This document shows positions 6,198 through 12,909 of a DNA stretch of 12,909 nucleotides, piece after piece. The translations under genes and the position numbers were made by a program. The first letter of the stretch is position 1, and the number at the start of each line of letters is the position of its first letter. Under the pieces are notes generated by a model. That model saw only the letters and a program-made list of their open reading frames with translations. It searched no databases and had not been told where the DNA came from. This DNA is from Firmicutes bacterium UBA6648 (GTDB lineage Bacteria > Bacillota > Clostridia > Peptostreptococcales > Anaerovoracaceae), in NCBI GenBank assembly GCA_002455605.1, contig DKLE01000215.1, positions 1 to 12,909 on the forward strand, given 5' to 3'.

Positions 6198-7355
6198 ATG
6201 CTGAATATTTCTTTTTTAGGCAAGATAAAGGTGGAGTATAATGGAAAAAGTATAACAGAGCTTTTGGGGAATAAAACAATAGCTCTCCTTTGTATGCTTG
6301 CGCTCAACGATAAAAAATATGTCAGCAGAGAGAAAATCATTGCCTATTTATGGCCTGACAGCAATGAGGATGCCGCCAAATATAATCTTCGTTTTAATTT
6401 GTGGCTTATCAAAAAAAATATTGGACCGGATGAAGAAGGGAATTTTTTTCTCTGTGTAGATAAAGAAAGCTGTGCCATCAATGAAAAGTATCGATATGCC
6501 TGTGATCTTTTGGAGATTATCCGCTTTAAACCGGAGGAAAAGGATACTGTTGAGCCTTTGCTGTCCCTTAGGGAGCTGTTTAAGGGAGAGTTTCTGGAAG
6601 GCTGTTATTTTAATAATTGTGAGGAACTCAATGAGTTCATATTGTTTGAAAGAATAAATCTTGAAAAGAAAAAAGTATGCATATTAAAGCGATTAGCGGA
6701 ATTATATGAAAATCAAAGACAATATGATTCTTGTCTGGAGATGATCAGGGAAATACAAGAAATTGAGCCCTATGACGAAGAAATCGCTCTTAAGATTATG
6801 GATCTATATGCCAAAAAAGGAAATAACGCCAAAGCAATTAATTATTATAATAATTTCAGCAATATACTGGCATCCAGCTTGGGCATGTCGCCAAGTACTT
6901 CCCTAAAAAAGAGATACCATGAATTAAAGTATCGTTCCGAAGAAAATCAAAAAGATGCGGAATTGCCAAACCAAAATAAAAACCTTGAAATCTTGATTTA
7001 TGGAATTAAAGGGGCAAAATTTTTTGGCGTTTCACAGGTTATTGCGCAGATTTTGGAACAAGTTGATATGGAGTGTGTCACCCAGCTAAGAGAAATATAC
7101 ATTTCTGATCTATGGCACATACAAAGAAAAATTAACAATAACGCCGCGAAGGATAAAGAACTGAGCAGTCTTATGGTCCCTTCAGACTGCAATATTATCA
7201 ATGCCTTTGCAGAATTATTGAAGATTATATGTAATCGATACTCTATAACGATTCGGGTAAATGAGATGAAAGACTTGGATGAATTTTCTCAGGATACGCT
7301 GATGTATGTGAAAAAATTAAAGATTAAAGGTATAAATATTACGCAAGAGCATTGA
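6198..7355 (+). CDS. BTAD-domain transcriptional regulator (SARP/AfsR-like architecture)
   Basis: This is a 385-residue probable DNA-binding regulator. Residues 1-95 match an OmpR-type winged helix as found in SARP-like activators, with VSREKIIAYLWPD and AAKYNLRFNLWLIKK (42-54 and 59-73). Residues about 100-245 form a helical TPR-like bacterial transcriptional activation domain, with repeats such as LAELYENQRQYDSCLEMIRE and the end motif LGMSPS. A linker rich in N, E and Q follows. The last 125 residues (about 262-385) are not recognised; their end, DLDEFSQDTLMYVKKL, faintly resembles the Walker B segment of the NTPase module that follows BTAD in larger regulators, but no P-loop is visible. 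The gene lies 50 nt after the amidohydrolase gene with no terminator between, so it probably belongs to the same transcript and controls this cassette. The start ATG has TAGGG (6186-6190) upstream. Domain calls for the first two parts are firm; the target is inferred. Confidence 0.82.
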   Translation: MLNISFLGKIKVEYNGKSITELLGNKTIALLCMLALNDKKYVSREKIIAYLWPDSNEDAAKYNLRFNLWLIKKNIGPDEEGNFFLCVDKESCAINEKYRYACDLLEIIRFKPEEKDTVEPLLSLRELFKGEFLEGCYFNNCEELNEFILFERINLEKKKVCILKRLAELYENQRQYDSCLEMIREIQEIEPYDEEIALKIMDLYAKKGNNAKAINYYNNFSNILASSLGMSPSTSLKKRYHELKYRSEENQKDAELPNQNKNLEILIYGIKGAKFFGVSQVIAQILEQVDMECVTQLREIYISDLWHIQRKINNNAAKDKELSSLMVPSDCNIINAFAELLKIICNRYSITIRVNEMKDLDEFSQDTLMYVKKLKIKGINITQEH

Positions 7356-7388
7356 AAGTTATTTAAGTTTGGCTGCAATGCTCTTTTT
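7345..7388 (+). terminator. Intrinsic terminator overlapping the regulator stop codon
   Basis: A perfect 10-bp stem, AAGAGCATTG (7345-7354) with CAATGCTCTT (7376-7385), encloses a 21-nt loop and runs into five Ts (7384-7388). The left arm includes the last codons and part of the TGA of the BTAD regulator gene. It separates the catabolic cassette from the sporulation cluster, whose promoter begins directly after. Confidence 0.65.
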
Positions 7389-7390
7389 AG

Positions 7391-7418
7391 TGATATTTTT
7401 TATTTTGGCGCATATATT
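7391..7418 (+). promoter_or_regulatory. SigE-like sporulation promoter upstream of yabP
   Basis: TGATATT (7391-7397) resembles the -35 of SigE (kmATATT), and CATATATT (7411-7418) resembles its -10 (CATACAnT), with a 13-bp spacer. It begins right after the preceding terminator and ends 23 bp before the yabP start. SigE control of yabP is established in Bacillus subtilis, which raises the prior. The -10 lacks the consensus C, so the match is imperfect. Confidence 0.45.
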
Positions 7419-7441
7419 GGATATACGAGGGGGGAATCTAT

Positions 7442-7702
7442 ATGGAGAACCATGTTTTAAATATTGATAACAGAGAGCGATTAACTGTGACAGAAGTTGC
7501 TGATGTAGACAGTTTTAATGAGGAGACCATATTAATAACATTAAAAAGCGGAGGCTTGGTTGTGAAAGGACAGAAGCTGCATATTCAGAAATTGGATCTG
7601 GCGGAAGGAAAGGTTATTATAACTGGAGAAATAAATTCTGCAGTATATACGGAGAAGAAAAATAAAAGTGAAAAAAGCTTCATAAGGAGGATTTTTGAAT
7701 AA
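7442..7702 (+). CDS. yabP: YabP family sporulation protein
   Basis: This is a small 86-residue soluble protein of the YabP/YqfC family, which is expressed in the mother cell and needed for normal spore morphogenesis. The sequence shows the usual N-terminal NRERLTVTEVADVDSFNEE, then a beta-rich core with LKSGGLVVKGQKLHIQKLD and GKVIITGEIN, and a charged tail. Length is close to the family norm. The ATG at 7442 is preceded by GAGGGGGG (7427-7434). Its TAA overlaps the yabQ ATG. It heads a cluster with yabQ and divIC in the order seen in Bacillus, and a SigE-like promoter lies just upstream. The call rests on family recognition plus synteny. Confidence 0.9.
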   Translation: MENHVLNIDNRERLTVTEVADVDSFNEETILITLKSGGLVVKGQKLHIQKLDLAEGKVIITGEINSAVYTEKKNKSEKSFIRRIFE

Positions 7703-8106
7703 TGGTTGTATCATCCGGTGCCGCCATTGTCAGCAGCTTTAAATTAAATTTCATACTTACCGATCTGATTCAAACACAAATCTTTGAGACTATGATTATG
7801 CTGGGCTGCGGCATGGTTATAGCACTCTTATACGGGCTTTTTACAAGACATATTAAAATTTATATAAAAAATAGAATTATTGCGGCAATCTATGAAATTC
7901 TTTTTTGGATTTTTGCAGGGATATTGACTTGCCAATTTTTATACTATTGTTCCTACGGAGAGATTAGTGTTCATGTAATATGCGCATTTGTATGCGGAGT
8001 TTTCTTGTGGAATTTACTGTTTTATGCTACAATGTCAGTGGGTGACGGTAAATGTTCAAACAAAAGAAAAGAAGAAGCAAGGAGTTTAAGGACTCAGACA
8101 AAATAA
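7702..8106 (+). CDS. yabQ: YabQ family spore cortex biosynthesis membrane protein
   Basis: This is a 134-residue membrane protein. Three hydrophobic segments are visible at about 31-47, 59-83 and 88-110, followed by a basic, polar tail. YabQ localises to the forespore-surrounding membranes in B. subtilis and is required for cortex formation. Identification rests on position between yabP and divIC, length, and the membrane pattern with ALLYGLFTR after the first segment; individual residues are poorly conserved in this family. The ATG overlaps the yabP stop (TAATG), with AAGGAGG at 7684-7690 inside the end of yabP. The first 30 residues are less typical, and M31 or M33 could be alternative starts, but only 7702 has a strong ribosome binding site. 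The 3' end overlaps divIC by 55 nt. Confidence 0.85.
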   Translation: MVVSSGAAIVSSFKLNFILTDLIQTQIFETMIMLGCGMVIALLYGLFTRHIKIYIKNRIIAAIYEILFWIFAGILTCQFLYYCSYGEISVHVICAFVCGVFLWNLLFYATMSVGDGKCSNKRKEEARSLRTQTK

Positions 8107-8555
8107 TTGACCTGGAGCAGGCAAGAGCCGAAAGGCGGGAAAGAAGGAAACTTGCTGCGGATAAAAAACTGAATAAAAGCAGAAGGAATGCTCTGGGAGA
8201 GTTATCAGAAAGAAAAGTGAATAAAAGAAACAGGAAAAGGCTTATTTATTTCTGTATAATATTGGGTATTATAGTGGTTATAGGTTGGTCTGTTTTTCAT
8301 GTATATTCCTTGCAAAAGGAATATAAAGGTATTGTTGCCCAAAATAAGGCTTTAAAAGAAAAAAAACAAGATCTTACAGAAGAGCTTGGTAATGTAAATA
8401 ATCCGGAGTACGTAGAGCAGCAGGCGAGAGAACAGCTGAAGATGGTTAAACCCGGTGAGGTTATGTATATATTACCGCCAAAAGATACAACGGGAACAGC
8501 AATCGTTCCTAAGGAGCGTACAGATTTGTTACCAGCAGGACAAGCCTCTGATTAG
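8052..8555 (+). CDS. divIC: DivIC/FtsB family septum formation initiator
   Basis: This 167-residue bitopic division protein, in the FtsB/DivIC family, associates with FtsL and DivIB at the septum and activates septal cell-wall synthesis. The layout is typical: a long, very basic cytoplasmic N-terminus (1-63), one membrane helix (about 64-85), an extracytoplasmic coiled coil (about 86-114), and the conserved segment NPEYVEQQAREQLKMVKPGE (117-136) followed by VMYILP. The N-terminal extension is longer than in many relatives. The start at 8052 is supported by GGTGA (8041-8045) 6 nt upstream, which forces a 55-nt overlap with yabQ; no later Met before the membrane helix offers a better start. A short Thr/Pro-rich tail follows the core. 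Adjacent yabP and yabQ favour DivIC over FtsB of other phyla. Confidence 0.88.
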   Translation: MFKQKKRRSKEFKDSDKIIDLEQARAERRERRKLAADKKLNKSRRNALGELSERKVNKRNRKRLIYFCIILGIIVVIGWSVFHVYSLQKEYKGIVAQNKALKEKKQDLTEELGNVNNPEYVEQQAREQLKMVKPGEVMYILPPKDTTGTAIVPKERTDLLPAGQASD

Positions 8556-8567
8556 AAAGGATGAAAT

Positions 8568-9104
8568 ATGGAAAGCATAGCAGAAGTAATAGTTGTGGAA
8601 GGAAGAGATGATCAAGCGGCTGTAAAAAGAGCCATTGATACGGAAACTATTGCGACCCATGGTTATGGTATAAAAAAATCTACATGGGACTTGATTGAGC
8701 GGGCATATCATACCAGAGGCATTATTATCTTTACCGATCCGGATTTTGCGGGAGGAGAGATTCGAAGAAAACTAAAGGAAAAGTTTCCAAACGCTAAAGA
8801 TGCATACCTGGCAAGAGCAGATGCGGTAAAGGCAGGAGACATAGGCATAGAAAATGCTGAGCCGGAGGTAATTTTACAGGCACTGCAAAAGGCACAATGT
8901 ACCAAAATCACCATAATTCCTGAATTCTCCATGTCAGATTTAATGAAATATGGATTGGCAGGAGGCACAGGGGCTGCCGATAAACGAAGCAGGCTTGGGA
9001 AAGCTTTGGGAATCGGTTATGGAAATTCTGCCGCATTTTTAAATAAGCTGAATCAGTATGGTATTGCCAGGCATGAATTTGAAGAGGAAGCAGGAAAATT
9101 ATAA
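8568..9104 (+). CDS. rnmV: Ribonuclease M5 (5S rRNA maturation)
   Basis: This 178-residue Toprim-domain nuclease makes the final cuts that release mature 5S rRNA from its precursor, using ribosomal protein L18 as cofactor in Bacillus. Visible motifs are VIVVEGRDD (8-15) with the catalytic E11, FTDPDFAGGEIRR (55-67) with D57 and D59, IGIENA (92-97), and a C-terminal GYGNSAAFLNKLNQYGI segment typical of the family. Length is normal. It starts 12 nt after divIC, with AAAGGATGA just before the ATG, and its TAA overlaps the rsmA start. The rnmV-rsmA pair is widely conserved in Firmicutes, while its direct attachment to divIC differs from B. subtilis. Confidence 0.95.
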   Translation: MESIAEVIVVEGRDDQAAVKRAIDTETIATHGYGIKKSTWDLIERAYHTRGIIIFTDPDFAGGEIRRKLKEKFPNAKDAYLARADAVKAGDIGIENAEPEVILQALQKAQCTKITIIPEFSMSDLMKYGLAGGTGAADKRSRLGKALGIGYGNSAAFLNKLNQYGIARHEFEEEAGKL

Positions 9105-9982
9105 TGAAGTTATATGCACCATCAACAATTAAGCAGATAAAAGAGGAATATGGCTTTAGGCTTTCAAAAAGCTTAGGGCAAAATTTTCTTACGGATAAAA
9201 ATATTATTGATAAAATAATCGAAGAGTCTTTTATTAACGAAAATGACCTGGTTATTGAGATAGGTCCGGGAATTGGCGTACTTACATCGGAAGCTGCCGC
9301 GCAGGCAGGGAAAATAATTGCTGTTGAAATAGACAAAAATTTGATTCCTATTTTGCAGAATACCCTAGGGGAGTATGACAATGTGGAAATACTGAATAAG
9401 GATATTTTAAAGACAGATTTGAATGAGGTTATCGAACAAAATTCAGAGATTAACGGCCAGCCAGTAAAAGCAGTAAGGATTATCGGTAATCTGCCTTACT
9501 ATATTACCACTCCCATTATTATGAAAATTCTAGAGGATGGGGTAAAAGCTGACAGCATAACGATAATGATGCAGAAAGAGGTTGCTGACAGGATTAAAGC
9601 GGAGGCAGGGAAAAAGGCTTACGGAGCCTTGTCTGTTGCGGTTCAATACTATTGCACCGTACATCATGTGGCTAATGTGCCGAAAGAGGTTTTTATGCCT
9701 CAGCCAAAAGTAGACTCTACGGTTATTAGACTGGATATACGGAAGGAAAAACCAGTAGATTTAAAGGATGAAAAAATTTTCTTCCAATGCGTTAAAGCAG
9801 GATTTGGACAGAGAAGAAAGACAATGTTAAACTCTCTTACTGGTGTGTGTGGTTTATCGAAAGAGCAGGTTGGACGAGTTATGGAATCCATTGGGATAGA
9901 TTCCGGAAGAAGAGCAGAAACAATGAGCATAGTAGAATTTGCCAAACTTGCAAATTCCGTGTATGACTTAATCAGGAATTAG
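9104..9982 (+). CDS. rsmA: 16S rRNA (adenine-N6) dimethyltransferase RsmA/KsgA
   Basis: This 292-residue SAM-dependent enzyme dimethylates two adjacent adenines in the 3'-terminal hairpin of 16S rRNA during late small-subunit assembly. Diagnostic elements are KSLGQNFL (22-29), the SAM-binding EIGPGIGVLT (52-61), an acidic AVEID (73-77) ending strand 2, the catalytic NLPYYI (129-134), PKVDSTVIRL (201-210), and the C-terminal FGQRRKTMLNSL (234-245). All are intact. The ATG at 9104 overlaps the rnmV stop, indicating translational coupling of two rRNA-processing functions. A 54-nt gap without a clear terminator follows before the LtaS-like gene, so read-through is possible. Confidence 0.97.
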   Translation: MKLYAPSTIKQIKEEYGFRLSKSLGQNFLTDKNIIDKIIEESFINENDLVIEIGPGIGVLTSEAAAQAGKIIAVEIDKNLIPILQNTLGEYDNVEILNKDILKTDLNEVIEQNSEINGQPVKAVRIIGNLPYYITTPIIMKILEDGVKADSITIMMQKEVADRIKAEAGKKAYGALSVAVQYYCTVHHVANVPKEVFMPQPKVDSTVIRLDIRKEKPVDLKDEKIFFQCVKAGFGQRRKTMLNSLTGVCGLSKEQVGRVMESIGIDSGRRAETMSIVEFAKLANSVYDLIRN

Positions 9983-10036
9983 TGAAGGCAGAGATTACAG
10001 CTTAAATTTTACACACAAGGGAAAAGGGAAAAAGAA

Positions 10037-12016
10037 ATGGAGAATTTTAAAAAGTTTTTTATGAAATATCTGCATAATGCGATTACTATTAGTTTGGTAT
10101 TAGCATTTGCATTAAATCTCATCATAGAGACCTTAGCAAGACATTCGTTAGCCAACGGATTTAGATTTTTTCTGGATTCACCGCTGGTATTTATGTATAA
10201 TGTTTTTCTGATTTTTTTAACATTATCCATGGCACTGCTAATAAAGCGAAGAGTCTTTGTCTATGTTGTTTTTTCAGCATTATGGCTGACACTTGGGATT
10301 ACCAACGGTGTCATCTTAGCCAATCGTATGACACCGTTTACAACAAAGGACTTGGCTGTTTTGGATGACGGTTTGTCCATTGTTACAAATTATTTAACTA
10401 CTACAGAAATTGTTTTAGCGTGTGGGGGTGTAGTCGCTGGCGTCATTTTAATAATATTATTGTTTAAATTTGCGCCAAAGAAAAAGGATAAGATTAATTA
10501 CAAGAAAAATGTTGCTTTATTCTTGGCAATTACCGTTGGATTAATAGGGGCAACGGATCTTGCGATAAAAACAAAAGTTGTTGATACCTTCTTTGGAAAT
10601 CTGGCCTATGCGTATAGAGATTACGGTGTACCGTACTGCTTTATCAACACATGGCTTAACACAGGTATTCGTCAGCCTGCCGACTATTCCCAGGATTCCA
10701 TATTGTCCATTTTTGATAAGGGCGAATTGGGTGATGAAAATTATGCAAAAGTTGAGATGGAGGATGATGGAAAAGATCACCCAAATGTGATATTTCTTCA
10801 GATGGAATCTTTCATCGATCCTACTTTAGTAAAAAATGTTACATATTCTGAAGATCCGATCCCTAACTTCAGGGCTTTAGAAAATAAATATTCTTCAGGA
10901 TATTTGACTGTGCCGGTAGTCGGTGCAGGAACGGCAAATACTGAATTTGAAGTTCTTACAGGAATGAGTGTCAAATACTTCGGACCGGGAGAATATCCTT
11001 ATAAATCTATTCTAACGGAAGAAACCTGTGAAAGCGTACCATATGGTTTAAAAAGCATAGGCTATTCTACTCACGCGATACACAATCACAGAGCCGTGTT
11101 TTACGGCAGGAATAAAGTCTTTGCTAATTTAGGCTTTGATACGTTTACAAGCATAGAGTACATGAATCATGTGGTTAAGACTCCTAAAAACTGGGCCAAA
11201 GATTTTGTTTTAACCGATCAGATTATGGATGCTTTACAATCCACAGACAAGGAAGATTTTATTTATACCTGTTCTGTTCAGGGTCATGGTAAATATCCCA
11301 CAGAAAAGGTTATTGAAGAGCCGGAGATTGTTGTTACCGATGCTCCCACTGAGGAACTGAAGTGGCAATATGAGTACTATATAAATCAGATCCATGACAT
11401 GGATCAGTTCATCGGACAGTTAACAGAAAGATTGCAAAAATATGATGAGAAAGTAGTTCTGGTGATTTACGGAGACCATTTACCGGTTTTGGAAATGACA
11501 GAGGATGACATGGTGAATGGATCCATATTCCAGACCAAGTACGTTGTCTGGAGTAATTTCCCAATGAAAAAAATAGATAAAGATTTATACTCCTATCAGG
11601 TAGCGGCAGATGTCTTGGACAGGCTGGGTTTCCATATGGGCGTCATGAATAAATTCCATCAAAATCATAAAGACAGTCAAACGTACCGATCAGATTTAAA
11701 GAAACTGGAGTATGATATGCTTTATGGAAAGAAATATATTTTTAATGAACAGAATCCATATAAAAAGATCGATCTGCAGATGGGCATAAAACCGATTAAG
11801 ATAAAAGAAATTGTTCGAATTGGTGATAAGCTATATATAAAAGGAGAAAATTTTACGGAGTACAGTAAAATTTCTCTGGATGGCGAAATCTTAAAAACTA
11901 TTTTCTTGGGCTCCTCCATATTGGGACTGCAGGAGGAAGTAGATCTGGATGCAGTAAACAGGATGAAGGTAAGTCAGGTAGAAAAGAATAAAGAAATTCT
12001 AAGTACTACGGAATAG
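10037..12016 (+). CDS. LTA synthase-family membrane sulfatase-fold enzyme with extra C-terminal domain
   Basis: This 659-residue protein has about five N-terminal membrane segments (roughly 15-32, 50-70, 73-92, 123-144, 158-174) and an extracellular sulfatase/alkaline-phosphatase-fold domain (about 248-545). LtaS-type enzymes transfer glycerol phosphate from phosphatidylglycerol onto a glycolipid or polymer. Active-site positions are present: E257 in FLQMES, T299 as likely nucleophile in GAGTANTEFEVLTG, H416 in VQGHGKY, and D480-H481 in YGDHLP. A C-terminal extension (about 585-659) contains IGDKLYIKGENFTEYSKISL, resembling an IPT/TIG-like beta-sandwich repeat; this is not part of S. aureus LtaS. 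The ATG 10037 has AAAGGG (10023-10028) 8 nt upstream. The enzyme could make lipoteichoic acid or decorate another polymer with phosphoglycerol; I cannot decide which. The GNAT gene follows within about 12 nt. Confidence 0.88.
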   Translation: MENFKKFFMKYLHNAITISLVLAFALNLIIETLARHSLANGFRFFLDSPLVFMYNVFLIFLTLSMALLIKRRVFVYVVFSALWLTLGITNGVILANRMTPFTTKDLAVLDDGLSIVTNYLTTTEIVLACGGVVAGVILIILLFKFAPKKKDKINYKKNVALFLAITVGLIGATDLAIKTKVVDTFFGNLAYAYRDYGVPYCFINTWLNTGIRQPADYSQDSILSIFDKGELGDENYAKVEMEDDGKDHPNVIFLQMESFIDPTLVKNVTYSEDPIPNFRALENKYSSGYLTVPVVGAGTANTEFEVLTGMSVKYFGPGEYPYKSILTEETCESVPYGLKSIGYSTHAIHNHRAVFYGRNKVFANLGFDTFTSIEYMNHVVKTPKNWAKDFVLTDQIMDALQSTDKEDFIYTCSVQGHGKYPTEKVIEEPEIVVTDAPTEELKWQYEYYINQIHDMDQFIGQLTERLQKYDEKVVLVIYGDHLPVLEMTEDDMVNGSIFQTKYVVWSNFPMKKIDKDLYSYQVAADVLDRLGFHMGVMNKFHQNHKDSQTYRSDLKKLEYDMLYGKKYIFNEQNPYKKIDLQMGIKPIKIKEIVRIGDKLYIKGENFTEYSKISLDGEILKTIFLGSSILGLQEEVDLDAVNRMKVSQVEKNKEILSTTE

Positions 12017-12028
12017 CAGGTGAGCAAT

Positions 12029-12568
12029 ATGTTACGATCGCTGGAAACCGAAAGGTTAATGTTAAGACCTTTTACTAAAGATGATGCAGAGGCTTTGTTT
12101 GCTTATGCAAAAAATCCTAATGTAGGTCCCCATGCAGGCTGGAAACCTCATGCAAATGTACAGGAATCAGAGGCAGTACTGAAGGAAATATTTTTAGTGA
12201 ATCAGATGTGGGCCATTATAGAGAAGAGCAGCCAAAGGCTCATTGGAAGTATTGGATTGGAACCGGACAAACGAAGGCCGGGGATTGCCAGTAAAGAACT
12301 GGGGTATTCTCTGGCAGAAGAATTCTGGGGAAAAGGGCTGATGACCGAGGCGGCACAAGCTGTCATAACATATGCTTTCGAAGAAATGAATTTAGATATG
12401 TTAGCCATCTGTACCGGACCAACCAATGAAAGATCCGCAAGAGTCATAGAAAAGTGCGGATTTCGATATGAAGGAACCACCAGATATTGCTATAAGATTT
12501 ATGACGGCAGTATCAGAGATTCCAGATGCTATTCCCTATTGAAAAAAGAGTGGGAAACCTTAAGGTGA
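12029..12568 (+). CDS. GNAT-family N-acetyltransferase, RimJ/RimL type
   Basis: This is a 179-residue acetyl-CoA-dependent transferase. It begins with LETERLMLRPFTKDDA (5-20), the usual opening of the RimJ/RimL-like GNAT subgroup. The acetyl-CoA pyrophosphate-binding region is at about 97-108 (EEFWGKGLMTEA), and the NERSARVIEKCGFRYEG segment (133-149) is also characteristic. Members acetylate ribosomal protein N-termini, amino acids or antibiotics; the substrate here is unknown. I prefer ATG 12029 because AGGTGA (12018-12023) is an ideal ribosome binding site for it; a GTG at 12020 inside that site would add three residues. It lies directly behind the LtaS-like gene and is probably cotranscribed. 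Confidence 0.88.
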   Translation: MLRSLETERLMLRPFTKDDAEALFAYAKNPNVGPHAGWKPHANVQESEAVLKEIFLVNQMWAIIEKSSQRLIGSIGLEPDKRRPGIASKELGYSLAEEFWGKGLMTEAAQAVITYAFEEMNLDMLAICTGPTNERSARVIEKCGFRYEGTTRYCYKIYDGSIRDSRCYSLLKKEWETLR

Positions 12569-12572
12569 GCTT

Positions 12573-12909
12573 ATGGCGGCAGAAATAAGAGGATTAACCA
12601 GAATCCGTGATAAAGAAAGGGTAATTGCTGCTTTAACGAGTGCTTTTATTGATTACCCTAAATTAACAGCAGCGTTTCCGGGCAAGGAGCGGCGTGCCAT
12701 TGCAGTGGAGTCAGCCTTGCGGTTTTATGTTGCTTTTGCTATGAGGTATGGCGGAGCTTATGCTTTGAATTCTTTATGTCAGGAAGCTGTGGTTATTATT
12801 CCTTCTTCCCGCAGAAAAGCGTCTAAGTTAAAATATTTTCTCGCAGGAAGCTATTCCAGAAGGTATAAAAATACTATATGGAAGCTTTCAGAAGGAAAAG
12901 ATCGGAAGA
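12573..12909 (+). CDS. Probable second GNAT-like acetyltransferase (partial, runs off right edge)
   Basis: 112 codons are open to the window edge. The ATG at 12573 follows the preceding stop by 4 nt, with AAGGTGA (12562-12568) overlapping the end of the upstream gene. The N-terminal pattern, with a basic start, ALTSAFIDYPKLTAAFPGKE, then a helix ending in RFYVAFAMRYGGAYAL and a strand QEAVVIIPSSRR, resembles GNAT proteins of the type that open with an 'A-F-x-x-D/Y-P' helix. The acetyl-CoA motif would lie beyond the edge, so the assignment is by pattern only. Tight spacing implies the same operon as the first acetyltransferase. Confidence 0.6.
   Translation, partial: MAAEIRGLTRIRDKERVIAALTSAFIDYPKLTAAFPGKERRAIAVESALRFYVAFAMRYGGAYALNSLCQEAVVIIPSSRRKASKLKYFLAGSYSRRYKNTIWKLSEGKDRK

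Noticed and set aside
8908..9381. 157-codon minus-strand open frame opposite rnmV/rsmA
   Set aside because: It overlaps two unmistakable conserved genes on the other strand, has no ribosome binding site I can see and its product resembles no protein family.

Overview
The window looks like a chromosomal segment of a low-GC, endospore-forming Firmicute of the class Clostridia. The evidence is AT-rich codon use, strong AGGAGG-type ribosome binding sites, and a yabP-yabQ-divIC sporulation/division cluster followed by rnmV-rsmA. I cannot place it to genus. No rRNA, tRNA, CRISPR array or intact insertion sequence is visible.

Region 1 (1-1879) is the accessory part. On the minus strand, running off the left edge, is the N-terminal 361 codons of a gene with a WXG motif near residue 51 and an almost entirely helical, charged sequence. 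It is most likely a type VII (Esx/WXG100-like) secretion substrate whose C-terminus, possibly a toxin domain, lies outside the window. About 800 bp of very AT-rich DNA follows. It holds a degraded gene remnant on the plus strand (1264-1565, one frameshift and one in-frame stop), a terminator-like hairpin and a 12-bp perfect inverted repeat.

Region 2 (1880-7355) is a four-gene catabolic-looking cassette on the plus strand: an NhaC-family antiporter, an M20 zinc peptidase/deacylase, a YtcJ-type amidohydrolase with its own consensus sigma-A promoter (TTGACA-17-TATAGT), and a transcriptional regulator with a winged-helix plus BTAD architecture. A plausible reading is uptake or exchange of an N-acyl amino acid, peptide or other amide, hydrolysis by two different amide hydrolases, and control by the BTAD protein. 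The substrate cannot be read from the sequence. The amidohydrolase carries two changes at positions that are usually metal-associated in its family. A terminator whose stem overlaps the regulator's stop codon closes the unit.

Region 3 (7391-9982) is conserved housekeeping and sporulation: a SigE-like promoter, then yabP and yabQ (spore cortex/coat morphogenesis), divIC (division), rnmV (RNase M5, 5S rRNA maturation) and rsmA (16S rRNA dimethyltransferase). The genes are tightly packed. Start/stop overlaps occur at yabP/yabQ and rnmV/rsmA, and yabQ/divIC overlap by 55 nt.

Region 4 (10037-12909) is an LtaS-like sulfatase-fold membrane enzyme with an extra C-terminal beta-rich domain. It is followed closely by a RimJ/RimL-type GNAT acetyltransferase and the start of a second GNAT-like protein that runs off the right edge.
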